Below are positions 1 to 10,989 of a DNA stretch of 64,000 nt, one piece after another. This stretch comes from Lepas anatifera. Lineage: Eukaryota; Arthropoda; Thecostraca; Lepadidae. The first letter of the stretch is position 1, and every line of letters begins with the position of its first letter. The position numbers and the translations under genes were made by a program. Below the pieces are notes generated by a model. It saw only the letters and a program-made list of their open reading frames with translations. It was not told the DNA's origin and ran no database searches. The stretch spans positions 62,001 through 126,000 of the forward strand of contig JAOTON010002196.1 of NCBI GenBank assembly GCA_034440635.1, in the 5' to 3' direction.

Positions 1-3000
1 CCAGACAACGGAATATTGCGTACAGCTCAGCGGTAAACACAGATGCCTCGCGCGGTAAACTAAAACACTTTTCAACGCCGTCGCTGACAAATGCACATCC
101 CGTGCCACCATCACCCTTCGAACCATCAGTGTAAAAGTGGATGTGATTATTATAAGATTCAGAACAGAACTCCCTAAATAACTGGCGCATAACTTCAGGA
201 GGCATATTTCTACATTGATCCAGTAAGCTCTTGTTTGTGTCCACTGCAGAGATAAGCCAAGGTTCAACCAAACACGCGTCACACGGTTCAATGAGATCTG
301 TGTCTATCCCAGCCTCCACAAGCCAGGCGCGGACCCTTACTCCTGGATGACGGGCTGCCGCGCGGGATCCATTATCAATCTGGCGGATCTGGGCGTCACC
401 AAAAAATATTGGGTATGTGGGATGCGTCGGGGATTGTTTGAGTTTCAATACATAGCGCATGGCAAGTGTTTTTCGGCGCAACTCTAATGGCATTTCATCG
501 ACGTCCACTAACATGCTTGATATTGGGGATGTACGGAATGCTCCCGTTATAACTCTAACGGCTTGATGGTGCACAGTATCCAGCATGGTTTTTGCTGATT
601 GGGGAGCGGCTTCATATACCAGGCTACCATACTCAATTTTTGAGCGTACTAATGACCTATAGAGCATGACAAGCGTTTTCCTGTCAGCCCCGTACCTCAT
701 TTTTGTTAGGACTTTGAGTATATTTAATGTATCAAAACACTTTGCGCGGAGCTGCTTCAGATGTGGTATGTATGAGAGCCTTTTGTCCAGTGTGAGCCCT
801 AGAAATCTCGTTTCCGGTACAACATCGATCAAATTTCCATAGATATACAACTTTGGGTCCTCACAATCTCCACGTCTGTTGCAAAAGTGCATGCACTTGG
901 TTTTTACACTTGAGAAGCTTAAGCCGTTTCGTGTGCTCCACTCCTGCAAACGATCAAGACCGAGCTGCAGTCGCCTCTGTGCAGCGGCAGTGGTGGACGC
1001 CGTCACCCATATCGTAAAATCGTCTACAAAAAGTGCGTGGTGAATATTCGTGGGTAAAGTGCCTGCTATGTCGTTAATCATAACTGCAAACAGGGCGATA
1101 GAGCTCACAGAACCTTGAACAATTCCCTCTGTTGTTGGTATCGATTTGATAAGACAGAGTTAACGCGATAACGAAAAAACCTATTTCTAAGAAAATTGGA
1201 AATGAACCATCCCATGTGCCCTCGCACACCGAGCTCGAAAAGTTTGTGTAGGATGCCGTGTCTCCAAGTACAATCATACGCGCGCTCAACGTCAAAGAAC
1301 ACCGCAATTGTGTGACATTTACGTACAAAACCCTCGCGCACAGAGGCATCTAAACGAACTAGGTGGTCTATTGTGGAGCGGCCCTGGCGAAAACCACACT
1401 GGCTATTACAAAGAAGCTGGTTGGATTCCAGATACCAAACAAGACGCATGTCGACCATTTTTTCGAGCAGTTTACACACACACGAAGTCAATGAGATGGG
1501 ACGAAAGTCGTTGGGTGATGAGCCAGTTTTGCCGGGCTTCAAAATAGGTACGATATGTGCCTCGCGCCACTGATCTGGGAAATCATTGTTACTCCAGATG
1601 TGATTATATATGTTTAGCAGAGACGATAGAGATGCATCAGGTAACTGGCGAAGCATATTGTTAGTGATGTTATCAGGGCCAGGTGACACCGGCCTCACAG
1701 TGGACAGTGCTGCTCTGAGCTCAGCTATTGAAAAAGGCACATTGTAATGAGCCGAGTTATCCCGCCCAAAGTCGACCGGTTTTCTCTCCGCGATTTCACG
1801 AATTCGAGTAAAATGAGGATTTTCAGAGGAGACACTGCAACGATCATGGAAAGCTCTCGCCATGTGCTCAGCCACCTCTTGCGAGTCGGTTATCTTAAAC
1901 CCGTTGGCTTCCATAACTGGAGCAGACGGGGGACGATTTTTTCCCTGCATTCTTCGTATTTGGAACCAGACCTCAGCTGACGGAGTGAAACGATTTACCC
2001 TAGACACATATTCTACAAACCACCTTCTCTTCGAGTTCAGCACAACGCGACGCGCAAACGCCCTAGCACGCTTGAAATTCGCGTGGTTTGTTGCTGTTGA
2101 GTGTCTGTTAAATATTCTAAAAGCCCGTTTTCTGCTTAAAATGGCTGACTTGCACTCCTGGTTCCACCACGGCACAGGAGTGCGTTTTGACTGCCCACGT
2201 GTCATCGGAATAAAATGTTTCGCTGCTGTCAAGATCATACAATTAAAATTCTCGACAGCCTGCGTGGCCGAGGCCTCCGGGGTGGGGTCCACCGCACCAC
2301 AAGCAGCCCCGAAACCTGCCCAGTCTGCCCGCCTTTCGTTCCAGCGCGGGGGTATGCTCCCGCAGGGCGAGGACGGTTCGGAGAGATAAGAATAGGGAAA
2401 TGGTCACTTCCGTGAGGATCATCCAGGGTGATCCAATTTAACTGGATGAGAAGAGACGGAGAACAAATGGAAAGGTCAATAGAAGAGAGAGAACCAGAGG
2501 GTACAGTAATATGAGTAGCACAACCGGAATTGAGGAGGCAGAGGGAATTAAGGTGAAGAAATCTCTCGACCGTGCGGCCCCGGGGACACGTGCAGCCGGC
2601 AGCTCCACCCCACGCTGAGTTGTGAGCGTTAAAATCACCAAGTAACAGGAAAGGTGTGGACAGCTGGTCGACTAAATTATGCAGATCATTTAAATTTAGA
2701 TTGGCGCCCGGTGGTAGGTAGATAGAACACACAGTCAATTTAATATAACCAAGGTCTACCCGGGCGGCTACCGCCTGCAGCGCTGTATTTAGAGGTATAC
2801 TGTAGCAGGGAGTGGCATGGTGCACAGCAACCATCACCCCTCCGTATGCTATTGTTGAACTAAAAATATCTTTTCTAAAAACTCTGATAATTTCGAATAT
2901 TATAAGCAGCTCCAGGGGACAATTTTGTCTCCTGAAGACATAAGACAGAAGGGTTATAATCGGACAAAATCTGCTGCAGGTCGCTAAAATTCGAACGGAG

Positions 3001-3030
3001 GCCTCGACAATTCCACTGTAGAAATGTCAT
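1..3030 (-). pseudogene. ORF2, APE endonuclease - reverse transcriptase - RNase H (partial)
   Basis: ORF2 nicks the target, reverse transcribes the element RNA and removes it. It starts at the ATG at 3030-3028 (MTFLQWNCRGLRSNF, the typical endonuclease N-terminus). The endonuclease continues with LLLGDFNAHNSAWGG near 2650 and SDHFPILI near 2410. The RT runs from about 2292 to 600, with FRPISLTSC, AVFFDVERAYD, EGIVQGSV and the active-site motif ALFVDDF around 1035. RNase H begins near 150 with HFYTDGSKGDGGTGCAFV and FTAELYAI and is cut off by the window edge. Single-base frameshifts occur near 2880, 2340 and 1131; between them the frame is open for long stretches. The frame 1131-1 appears open. 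Confidence 0.85.
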
Positions 3031-3076
3031 TTTAAGCTAAAAGAAAACGGGCTTACTAAAAATAGACGGCTTAACC

Positions 3077-4725
3077 TCAACCTTTCCAAGGGGGCCCAGT
3101 ACCCCCGTATGGACCCTTGCCTGGCCCCACGCTGGGGCCACCGATTCGGTAGCGGACCGGACCACGACTTCGTGCGCCTTCATCAGAATGAGCACGCGCT
3201 CGTGTTGTTTGGGGCTCGCTGGGAGGGCTCACAGCAGGACGCTTTGTCGGAGACCTGCTCCGCGGCCCCTCAAAATTTCTCCGCATTGCCGTGACGGTGG
3301 AAGAGCGGATCTGGGCTGGAGGCTGTGCTGCCGGCGTCTGGGTCACTGGCAAGGTCGGCGGCGGCGGTGGAGGCGCTGAATTATCGCCGCCGGTGGGTGG
3401 TTGGACGGCAGGCGGCCGGAAACGCCTCCCCGTGGTGGAGTGCTTACCACCCCGTCCTACAACCACCCATCCCTCCGTCTCAGTCGGTGCTTGGCTCGGA
3501 GTGGCACCGGGTGCCGACTCCGGGGAGTCACCAGCAGGAGCCGCCTGCTGGTGCTGTGGCGCGAGGGGAGGGCCCTGTCCTCCATCACCGGCGAGGGCCG
3601 GGGAGGGGAGGTAGGAGCAGGAACAGCGACCCGCCCCCTTCCCCCACGGAGGGGGTCGCGGAGGAGGTGCCACCGCCGGCTCAGGAGCCGGGGTGGCGGG
3701 CTGGTGTGAAAAAACCAGCCCCATCCTCCCCGCCAGGCGAACAAAGTCTGCCACGGTCAGGGAACGGATGACCTCCTCCGCGGTCATCTTTGGGGTACCC
3801 GAACTGCTGGTAGATGCTACTTGGGAGTAGCGCTTTTGGGGTGGGAGGCCATGTAAACATCCCTAGCCTGGCGGAAGCTAACCTTTTGTGTGATCATTAT
3901 GGTAAGTATTTCTTTTTCTTTGCTTAATTCGGGACATGCACGATCAACAACTTCATGACATCCATTACAATTCGCACACTTTAGGGTTTCTGAGTCGCAT
4001 TCTGTGGTACTGTGGACCTCTGAAGCACATTTCCGCATACACGCTTGCCTTTGCAAGCTCGGGCGGTGTGGCCAAACTTCTGGCAGGTGAAGCATCGCAT
4101 GGGTGATGGCACATATGGTCTCACGCCGACCCTCGTGTAACCGACATAGATGTGATCCGGCAGCTCTGGTTTGTCGAATGTAAGTATGACTGTGTCTGTG
4201 TCCAGCATGTTGTCGCCACTTCTCCTCCTGATTCTGCGCACCTCCACCACTCCAAGTTCATCAAGCCCTTCAGCAATTTCCTCCTCCGAGAGTCCCCTGA
4301 GTTCCTGACTGGTGACGACTCCTTTCGTGAAATTCTTTGTTCTGTGCGGTTCTACGGAAACATGTACTTTGTGTGTTGTTTGCTGTCCAGACTCCTTCCT
4401 TGTGAATTTGAGTTCTGATACGGAAAGTGCACGCTCTGCGTCCTCTACTCGCGCAAACTCAACCTCCAGTGAACCATCGCGGAGCTTTACACATCGGACG
4501 ACTTTGCCGAGACGATCGAGGCCTCCTTTCGCTTGAAAGGCGACAGGGCCGCAAGAGATGAGTCGAGTCCCCGTATTACTAAAACACGGGGACAGGACGG
4601 CTGGATGGTCGGTTTTTGCGAACCGGATCTAGGTGTTCGCTCAATCCCTTCCCCAAAGGGGGATGGGAGATGTCAACCTCCGGTGGAGGGTGAAGAGAAG
4701 GGTTCGAGGGGTTAGAAGTGTCCAT
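3077..4725 (-). pseudogene. ORF1, gag-like zinc-knuckle protein (frameshifted)
   Basis: This encodes the nucleic-acid-binding ORF1 protein that packages the retrotransposon RNA. The start ATG at 4725-4723 begins MDTSNPSNPS, followed by a proline-rich leader. A frameshift near 4580 and another near 4500 lead into the family core, visible as KLRDGSLEVEF, then HVSVEPHRTKNFTKGVV, then VRPYVPSPMRCFTCQKFGHT. CCHC knuckles follow: CFTCQKFGHTARAC around 4090-4050 and CANCNGCHEVVDRAC around 3975-3930, with a frameshift near 4030 between them. The C-terminal third (3077-3787) is proline-, glycine- and arginine-rich low complexity and ends in WKG before a stop. ORF2 starts 47 bp downstream. At least three frame changes make this copy non-functional unless they are assembly errors. 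Confidence 0.8.
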
Positions 4726-5850
4726 AGGAAGATCATAAGGTTCCACCAGCCACGTGCGCCCCCTTCCGACGAGGGTGCTACGAGGCGAGACGACGCACGG
4801 GCTGGCTATACGGGGGAAACGCCGCCGTTACAGAGGGGGAGAGAGACTCACCAAACCCCCCTGCCCCGAGGACGGTCCCCCTTGCACCTAGCCTAGACGA
4901 CCCCGGGCGGGGCCTGACACCCCACCCTCCCCGGGTGAAGTTGGGACCTCACCCAAGGAGGGAGGGGCAGCCGAGCCCCACCAAAGGCCGACAGACTTTT
5001 ACAATGCTGCTACTCTTGTCGATGCCCTCAAGAGTTCCCCGCCCTTGCGGAAATCCAGACCAAAGTAGAGTGTTGCTAGAGGACGACGAACGAACACAGC
5101 GTCTCCCTCAGCTCAGCTACCAGGACTCCTTCATCCCGGGGTACGGGTCGGTGCGCAGCTCACCTTAAAAGACAGGCGCCCTCGCACGGCCTCATCGGAG
5201 CAGGCGACTACCACCTGCTCGTCACAACTGATTCCCGGCTGGTCCGGAGAAGCGAGCCCCCGGCCCGCAGGGCCGGCGATTAGAGGAATCCAATCGCCAG
5301 CCACACGAGTCGGAGGCCCACATACACCCAGACCATCCAGGAATCATAGGCACGTGCAAGGACGCCCATGATACTGGGATAATGTGGGTAACTGGGAAGT
5401 TATGAGTTGGAAAAGGAAGAGGGCCGGTCTGTGCTGTCCAGCCCAGACACGCGCCGCACGCGACCGAGGTGTCCACACTCAAGACGAGCAAGAGTGCACA
5501 CACCCCCGCCACCCGCGGAGACACGCCGGGCCAGACAACGCAGACAGTGGGCAGGAGGGGTGTTTAGGAGTGGACAGAAAGGATACGGGTGGAAAGGCAT
5601 GGAGAGACAAGGAAATAAGGAAAGAAGAGGAAAAGGAACAAGGAGTTGGTGGGATTTGAATTTAGGAAGGCCAAGAAAGGATGAGGATGGCAGTTTCGAT
5701 TTAGCCTCTCGCCCGAAGGCGGGAGGCGAAACCCATCCTGCCAACTGGGGTCGCGGGTGTCGTCACATCCCGTACCCAATTATCCATGTGCCGGACCAGT
5801 CAGCAGGTGCCAACAAGTTCAGCAGATGAAAATCGGTCCCCTGCGGGAAT
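4726..5850 (-). other. GC-rich leader, probably 5' UTR of the I-type element
   Basis: No coding sequence is recognised. The stretch is GC-rich up to about 5600 with short CCCC/GGGG runs. It includes a short inverted repeat around CTCTCGCCCGAAGGCGGGAG near 5705-5725. It lies directly upstream of ORF1 on the minus strand and ends where repeat copy A starts, so it is most simply the internal promoter and 5' untranslated region of the retrotransposon. The true 5' end cannot be fixed because no target-site duplication is visible. Confidence 0.45.
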
Positions 5851-6779
5851 TGAAACATGTCGATCAGGCACCATTATCAAAGGAAAGGCAAAAATTAATA
5901 TAATTTTATCATAAGAGCAAATCAAACAGGGCCAGTCAATTTTTAATCGAGTAGCTTAACACCAATAAATACATTCCTAAATATTCTGAAATAAACAACT
6001 TTCCAATATTTTCGTAGGAAACCAGACAAACTAGGGTAATGACAGAAATTAAGGAGCATAATCCCAAAAAGAAAAATAGGTATGCAAGGTTGAAAATAAC
6101 AATAACAGAGTGAGCCAAAGCGATAGATATCTTGGGCGCCTTTTGTCTTGGTAATTTGCTCGTTTACAAGATAGCAAGGGTAAGAAAGTAAATGGATCTC
6201 AACAGGATCTGTCGACGGAATAGAGGTTATGTAACGTTCAGTACACACTCCCATATCCCTTGTATCTTTATTCGTTTTTTTCGTTTCTTTGGAAATTTCC
6301 TGATTAAAGAGTTCATGGATTCGACACCGGGAAATAATTGCTAATCATTTCCCGTAGATCATTTCTTCGTACTCAAAACGACTGACCTCCAATAACTTCA
6401 TGTCTGATTACCCGAGTGAATTGAGGTAGACTCAGGTTTAACATCATGCGTGCATCAACATTGAACTTCCCAAAATATGGCTCAAAGCTGTTATTATAGC
6501 CACGCTACCATATAAGTTATGGGCCATCCTTAATATTTGGTGACCTTAGTTTACCAACACTTGGTCGGATTGAAAAACCAAGCTATAAACAAAATAAGAA
6601 TGAATGCTTAAAAAGCCATAACAAAATTTCCTTCGTGTGAATGTTATAATGTTAAAATACTACACAAAAGATATAGGAGATGGGCCCGGTTGCTAATAAG
6701 GGAACCCCGGCCTGGGGCCCCCCCGACGGTAGTCGGACCCCTCCTTGGCCGAATCCTGGCTACGTCACTGTGTTCTGTG

Positions 6780-7330
6780 ACTCTACATCAGCCACCCTGG
6801 GACCCCCTAAGCCTAGCTGGGGCCCTGAGCTAATCTAGGTACAGCTGTGCTTAACTGGGGCCTTTGATCTGGTATGGGGGCCCTGAACTCCTCTAGGGTC
6901 CCTGGGCTAAGCTGGGGCCGTGAGCTTGAATGGAGCCCCTGAGCTGGTGTGAGAGGAGACGCTATATCAGCCGATCTGGGCCCCTGAGCTGAGCTGGCCT
7001 GTACTGAACAAGAGCCCTGAGCTGGTCTGGGGCCTCTGAACTGTTCTAGCATCATTGAGCTAAGCTGGGATCCGTGAGCTTGAAGTCCCTTGAGCTGTTT
7101 TGAGACCCTACATAAGTCGACCTGGGGACATCCGAGCTGAACCGGGCCCCTAAGCTAATCTGCACCCTGTGCGAATCTGGAGCTCCCCTGTGCGAATCTG
7201 GAGCTCCCCTGTGATGAGCTTCTATCGGTGCTGTGCTTATGTAGGGTCCCTTGATAAGCTGGTCCCAAAGCTAATGCACTGGTCTGGGTCCTTGAGCTGA
7301 CTGATCTGGTTTCCTGAGCCATGGTCTGGA
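6780..7330. repeat. Degenerate GAGCT/GGGCCCC minisatellite in copy A
   Basis: Irregularly repeated phrases such as CCCTGAGCTAATCT, CCCTGAGCTGGTCTGGGGCC and TGGGCTAAGCTGGGGCC recur roughly every 25-40 bp. The same array is in copy B at about 22020-22550. Copy A also has a perfect tandem duplication of 21 bp (CCTGTGCGAATCTGGAGCTCC) near 7166-7210 that is single in copy B. Confidence 0.7.
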
Positions 7331-8256
7331 CTTTGGGGCCCTCCGAGATAATTTGGCGGCCCCTGGGCGGCATAGGCATAGGAACCGGGGTGAGGGGGAT
7401 ACTGCCCCCCCCTTTTGAGGTGGGCCCCCGCAACGAATATACAAATATCAGCAACTGTAATATAGAACAAGAAACCCAAACGGCCCCGATAGCTTGTCTG
7501 GGAACGTTCAAGTTCGGTAGTACGCTGCCTGCAAGCCCCTGGAGGAGGAGCGCTTCGTAACAAAGCCAAGGAACCTACTACCCGAGTGTTTCCAAGTGAG
7601 TCCCGAGAACTGGGCCCAATCAAACTCCATTCCATATCAATCCCAACACAAAATATGAATCGGACACGGACCCTGCACTAAATGCCGAGCAAAGGTCGTC
7701 CCTGAGCCATCGAAAGGCGCGACGTCTTTCGATGCCAGGGTTTTATGGCGTCGCCAACTCTTTCCCTGTTGGAGGGGTTTCTTTGGAGTCAAATTGCTCC
7801 TTGCACAAGGAATCTGCCGTGCCTTAAACCCGAGTTGGTCGCGTGGAAAGCAGGGTTGCGAACCACTATAACACCATGCCCACACCTCCTCGGCATTACA
7901 AAGCTGGCCATCAAGTACCAACATTGCACTTGCAGTCATGCTGGAACTCTGCATTTTAGCCATCGAAATATAGCTAGGCGTATTTATTGTGATCAGCCTT
8001 TACCTAAATCAATCTCTAATGATGGAAAGAATAGATCAGTAATAACCTACATAAATGTTCCCATTTTCGTCATTAAATAAGCAAATACAAGTTGATTAGG
8101 TATAGCGAAGTGAGGCTATTTGGTATCAAAGCATTTTCTGTAGTTTTCTAAGCAGTTCTTAATTTTGTAAATGTAATGAAAAGGGCCTAAACATCTGTAA
8201 ATATAAAAAACGCGCTCGTGGTAAAAAAATGATTGAAATCCTCACAAAAAGCTTAA

Positions 8257-8705
8257 AGGGAATGTGGCACCTTGGTCGAATCCTGGAATTTAGTGTAATT
8301 AGGCGTACTTTTAGTCCAAAATAATGAAACCACTCATGATTTCTCTGAAAAAATGTACAATAAGCTCAATATTTGGTTTTAAAAATACTCCTCTAGAAAA
8401 AGAAATAAATATCAGCCTGTGGATGATGTCACGATCTGGCAGCCACTACCATACTTGAAACGCTTCAAGGGCTTCGATTGGCTGATGCTCATCGTGACGT
8501 CAGCCTATGTCGTCACACCAGTAGCTCACAACAATGGCCGCCGGCGACGGGGGCTGAAGGGGGCTGGTGTCAGGTAGGTTTTAGCTTTTTTCTACGGAAA
8601 TATCGAGTTCCAAGACAAATGAAATATGGATTACCGGGTTTTCCGACTTGCTTTACAACTTGGCTATCTCAGTTAAAATCACGTTGTGAAGGTGCCACAT
8701 TCCCT
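8257..8705. mobile_element. TTAA-flanked (piggyBac-type) MITE
   Basis: A 449 bp insert is flanked by TTAA at 8253-8256 and 8706-8709. Its terminal inverted repeat is AGGGAATGTGGCACCTT at both ends. Copy B at about 23545 has a single TTAA and no insert (AAGCTTAAAATG), so this is a true insertion with a paralogous empty site. TTAA target duplication is the hallmark of piggyBac-superfamily transposition. No coding capacity is seen. Relatives lie at 33045, 52667 and 53119. Confidence 0.9.
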
Positions 8706-8993
8706 TTAAGAATGTATTTTGTATTTAAAAAGGGTCTAGGTAAAAAACAAAAATTGTTTTTTTGGCGTTTTACTATTATTTATTACATCATAATAGGTAC
8801 AACTCGAAATCATAGGGAAAAATTTAATTTCTCAATTTTCCATACATTGTCATCCTTGTGTGCATGCATGCCCTATTACACTAAACGAGCTATCTAAAAT
8901 TTTTAAAATTATAGGCCCCCGTGGACTGGGGCCCCCTTGAGGTGGGCCCCCTCTAAGGTTGGCCCCCACTTTTCAAACCGTTCCTACGCCCCT

Positions 8994-9894
8994 GAGTCAG
9001 AGGGAAAAATACCACATCTCACACAGGACTTCACGTGAGCACACTTAGAAAACACTAAATCGAGAAAGTTGTTATTCCTTGTGGGTTCTGTAACACTTTG
9101 GCAGAGACCAGCAATATCACATTTCTCTATCAGTAAGATAGCACGTTCCGACATTCGTTGATAAACGGGCGTGGACGAAAACGGCCCTGTCTCTACACTT
9201 CTGTACCACTTAACATCTGGTGTATTAAAATCCCCAAAGCACACAAAAGGTCTTCGCGGATATCGGGCTGCAATGGCAGTCATCACCTCAAGAGAGTTCC
9301 CAAACAGATGTGAATCACCTGGGGCACAATAAAGAACACACACGAGTAATTTGGGTGTCGTGCCGATCTCGATGACCAGCGACTCCGTTCCGTCAGTCTC
9401 TAAGTCTTCTCTCCTCGTGGAAGGAAGCCTGCTGGCAATAGCGCACGCCACTCCCCCGCGTGAGTTGGCCTGTCTCTTCTGTACCATGTGTGGTCCGGTA
9501 ATGCCGACTGTAGCTCCTCTGTTCCTACCGACTCGTCCAGCCAGGTTTCAGTCCAAGAAATGATATCGTATTTCTCAAGCTCTGTCGAACATGCCCTGAG
9601 TATGCCTAGTTTATTCCGTATGGAACGGACATTTTGAGTGATAATACGGAGAGTTTCTGTCTTTGCTTGAGGAGGTCCGGGATTCACCTCTACGTCTCCC
9701 GCTATAAGCAGTCGGGTCACATTAAAAGTTGAGGTAGAATTCGTGCTGTGCTTTACTGCACTATGAAAAAACATGGGGGCGCGCCCCAGCCTCCCTGTTC
9801 CTGGGTTCGCCACTGCCGGGGCAGCCACACGCCCGAAGGCATGTTGTCCATTCCGTCCTGTCGCTAATAGAACCAGCAACAGCCAGAGATGCAT
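8994..9894 (-). pseudogene. CR1/L2-like ORF2 N-terminus: leader, 2A-like motif, endonuclease (truncated)
   Basis: The likely start ATG is at 9894 (MHLWLLLVLLATG, a hydrophobic signal-like segment). About 60 residues later comes AGDVEVNPGP (about 9702-9673), which fits the 2A consensus D-V/I-E-x-N-P-G-P. The APE endonuclease follows: LRIITQNVRSIRNKLG, IISWTETWLDE, and in a second frame PFVCFGDFNTPDVKW near 9240 and RNNNFLDLVF near 9080. A frameshift lies between about 9490 and 9440. The coding sequence stops at 8993, exactly where repeat copy A ends, so the rest of the RT is missing. This architecture is known from CR1/L2-type non-LTR elements. Confidence 0.8.
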
Positions 9895-9909
9895 TGTAAA
9901 ATGCGGTTG

Positions 9910-9990
9910 CAATGAAGTTTTGAACCGCCACCCTCGCAGTCGATCTATTTCACCGCTCAGACGGCGCGCTTAACCACCCGGCCACTGCCG
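9910..9990 (-). repeat. tRNA-Ser/Leu-like sequence (SINE head or tRNA pseudogene)
   Basis: On the minus strand from about 9988 the sequence has an A-box-like TGGCCGGGTGGTTAAG and, about 50 bp later, a B-box-like GGTTCAAAAC. These match the internal pol III promoter of class II tRNAs. No 3' acceptor strand pairs with the 5' GCGGCAG, so it is not an intact tRNA. It lies immediately upstream of the CR1/L2-like leader. Confidence 0.55.
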
Positions 9991-10139
9991 CGTTATCTGC
10001 GGCGGGCAGTAGCTTCTAGCGCTCGTGGCCTGGCGAAATCTGGGCGCGGATTCTGAAGCTTGGCGACTGCTAGGACACCCTGACCAACACAGAGCCGGCT
10101 CTAATTTACATATACCGGATGCGTACAGTTTGAACAATG

Positions 10140-10325
10140 TTACTCAAAGACTAAGGCACCACCAGAGACCTTCTTCTTTCGGGTTATATATATATTCTTC
10201 TTCCTTCCGAATCGGGTTATATATCAAAGACACCCAGGGGCGCCACCACGGAATTTTCGCGGGGGGACAGACTCGCGCTGGTGCTGACCGGGGAGGCGAA
10301 TTTTGAGCATATTCGGTACCTGACA
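10140..10325. repeat. Low-complexity patch and TE terminus CAGGGGCGCCACCACGG
   Basis: Near-duplicate phrases TTCTTCTTTCGGGTTATATAT and TTCTTCCTTCCGAATCGGGTT lie side by side. A motif AGGGGCGCCACCACGGAATT at about 10228 recurs as AGGGGCGTCACCACGGAGTT at about 51282. It probably marks a transposon end; no partner end was found. Confidence 0.35.
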
Positions 10326-10860
10326 GTATCAACACGCGCATTGACGGGGGTCTGAGCCACCTTCGCTTTGACGAGGGGGGGCGGATACCCGCCCCACCCC
10401 CCTAAGATCTCGAGAACCCCGGTAGGTAGCGAAAAACGGTAAACGGCGTTGGGTAGCCCATCCACTTCTCCATCGACAATGTTTGAACCTTTTTTGTCAG
10501 GTCACATTTAAGGTCACGAGAGGTCAAAACATGCCGTAATAGGGATAACATGTAAATTAAGTTTTTCGGCCATTACATCTGAACAAGTAAAGATAGAGCA
10601 AAACGACTTAAACTGTATGAATCCTCGCAGCAAGCCGAATCGAATTATATATAATTTGACCTTGCTAGGTCAAATCAAGGATTTGGCCTGACCTGAGTCA
10701 GGTCAAGGTCAAATTATTCAAAATGCATATCATTAGAACCGCAAAGCCAAGGCGAGTCTAATGAAGCTAAAATAAACGCTCTATCATTATCCGTTACTGA
10801 GTTATACAGTAAAAACCATTTTCCCATGCATTTCCAATGGAGAGGTCATGCCTCGTACCT
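10320..10860 (-). repeat. Interspersed repeat R1, inverted copy
   Basis: This block is the reverse complement of about 29530-30040. Shared phrases include CGCGCATTGACGGGGGT, CACCTTCGCTTTGACG, GGTAGCGAAAAACGGTAAAC, CATCCACTTCTCCATCGA, AGGTCACGAGAGGTCAAA and AATTATATATAATTTGACC. It is rich in AGGTCA/TGACCT motifs. No coding sequence is seen. Confidence 0.8.
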
Positions 10861-10989
10861 GACCTTACGTCATCGACATCAAAAATACCGGAAAATATTT
10901 TAGAGAACTCGGTGGGCGCATTATGTGATATGAGTTTCAATCGGATAAGTTCACCCTGCTCCGACTTACGCTATCTTAAACTTTTTTTG

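Larger units (their letters stand above)
1..5850 (-). mobile_element. I/R1-group non-LTR retrotransposon, 5' part
   Basis: Reading down the minus strand there is a GC-rich leader (about 5850-4726), a gag-like ORF1 (4725-3077) and an ORF2 (3030 to the window edge) with endonuclease, reverse transcriptase and RNase H domains. That order, with an RNase H after the RT, is the known layout of I- and R1-group elements. Only a handful of single-base frameshifts separate it from open frames, so it is a young or poorly polished copy. The 3' end lies beyond position 1. The 5' boundary is uncertain: the sequence meets repeat copy A near 5850. The related fragments at 41.2-43.0 kb and 19.3-20.4 kb show what the missing 3' end probably looks like. 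Confidence 0.85.
5851..8993. repeat. Interspersed repeat unit, copy A
   Basis: This 3.1 kb block matches 20690-23833 in the same orientation, from AAACATGTCGATCAGGCACC to ACGCCCCTG. Both copies carry the same internal landmarks: GTCGACGGAATAGAGG, a degenerate GAGCT-rich minisatellite, GGCGGCCCCTGGGCGGCATA, CCCGAGTGTTTCCAA and AGGTTGGCCCCC. After removing the TTAA-flanked insertion at 8257-8705, copy A is about 2.69 kb, the same as copy B after removing its own insertions. The right end reads CAGGGGCGTAGGAACGG on the minus strand, which resembles a DNA-transposon terminus. A second terminus-like sequence, CAGTGACGTAGCCAGGATTC on the minus strand, ends near 6771. I see no long open frame. Confidence 0.85.

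Noticed and set aside
3077..3787. Several plus-strand frames opposite ORF1
   Set aside because: GC-rich shadows of the proline/glycine-rich ORF1 C-terminus.
6813..7511. Pro/Ser/Gln-rich minus-strand frames in copies A and B
   Set aside because: They overlap the degenerate minisatellite and are not conserved in frame between the two copies.
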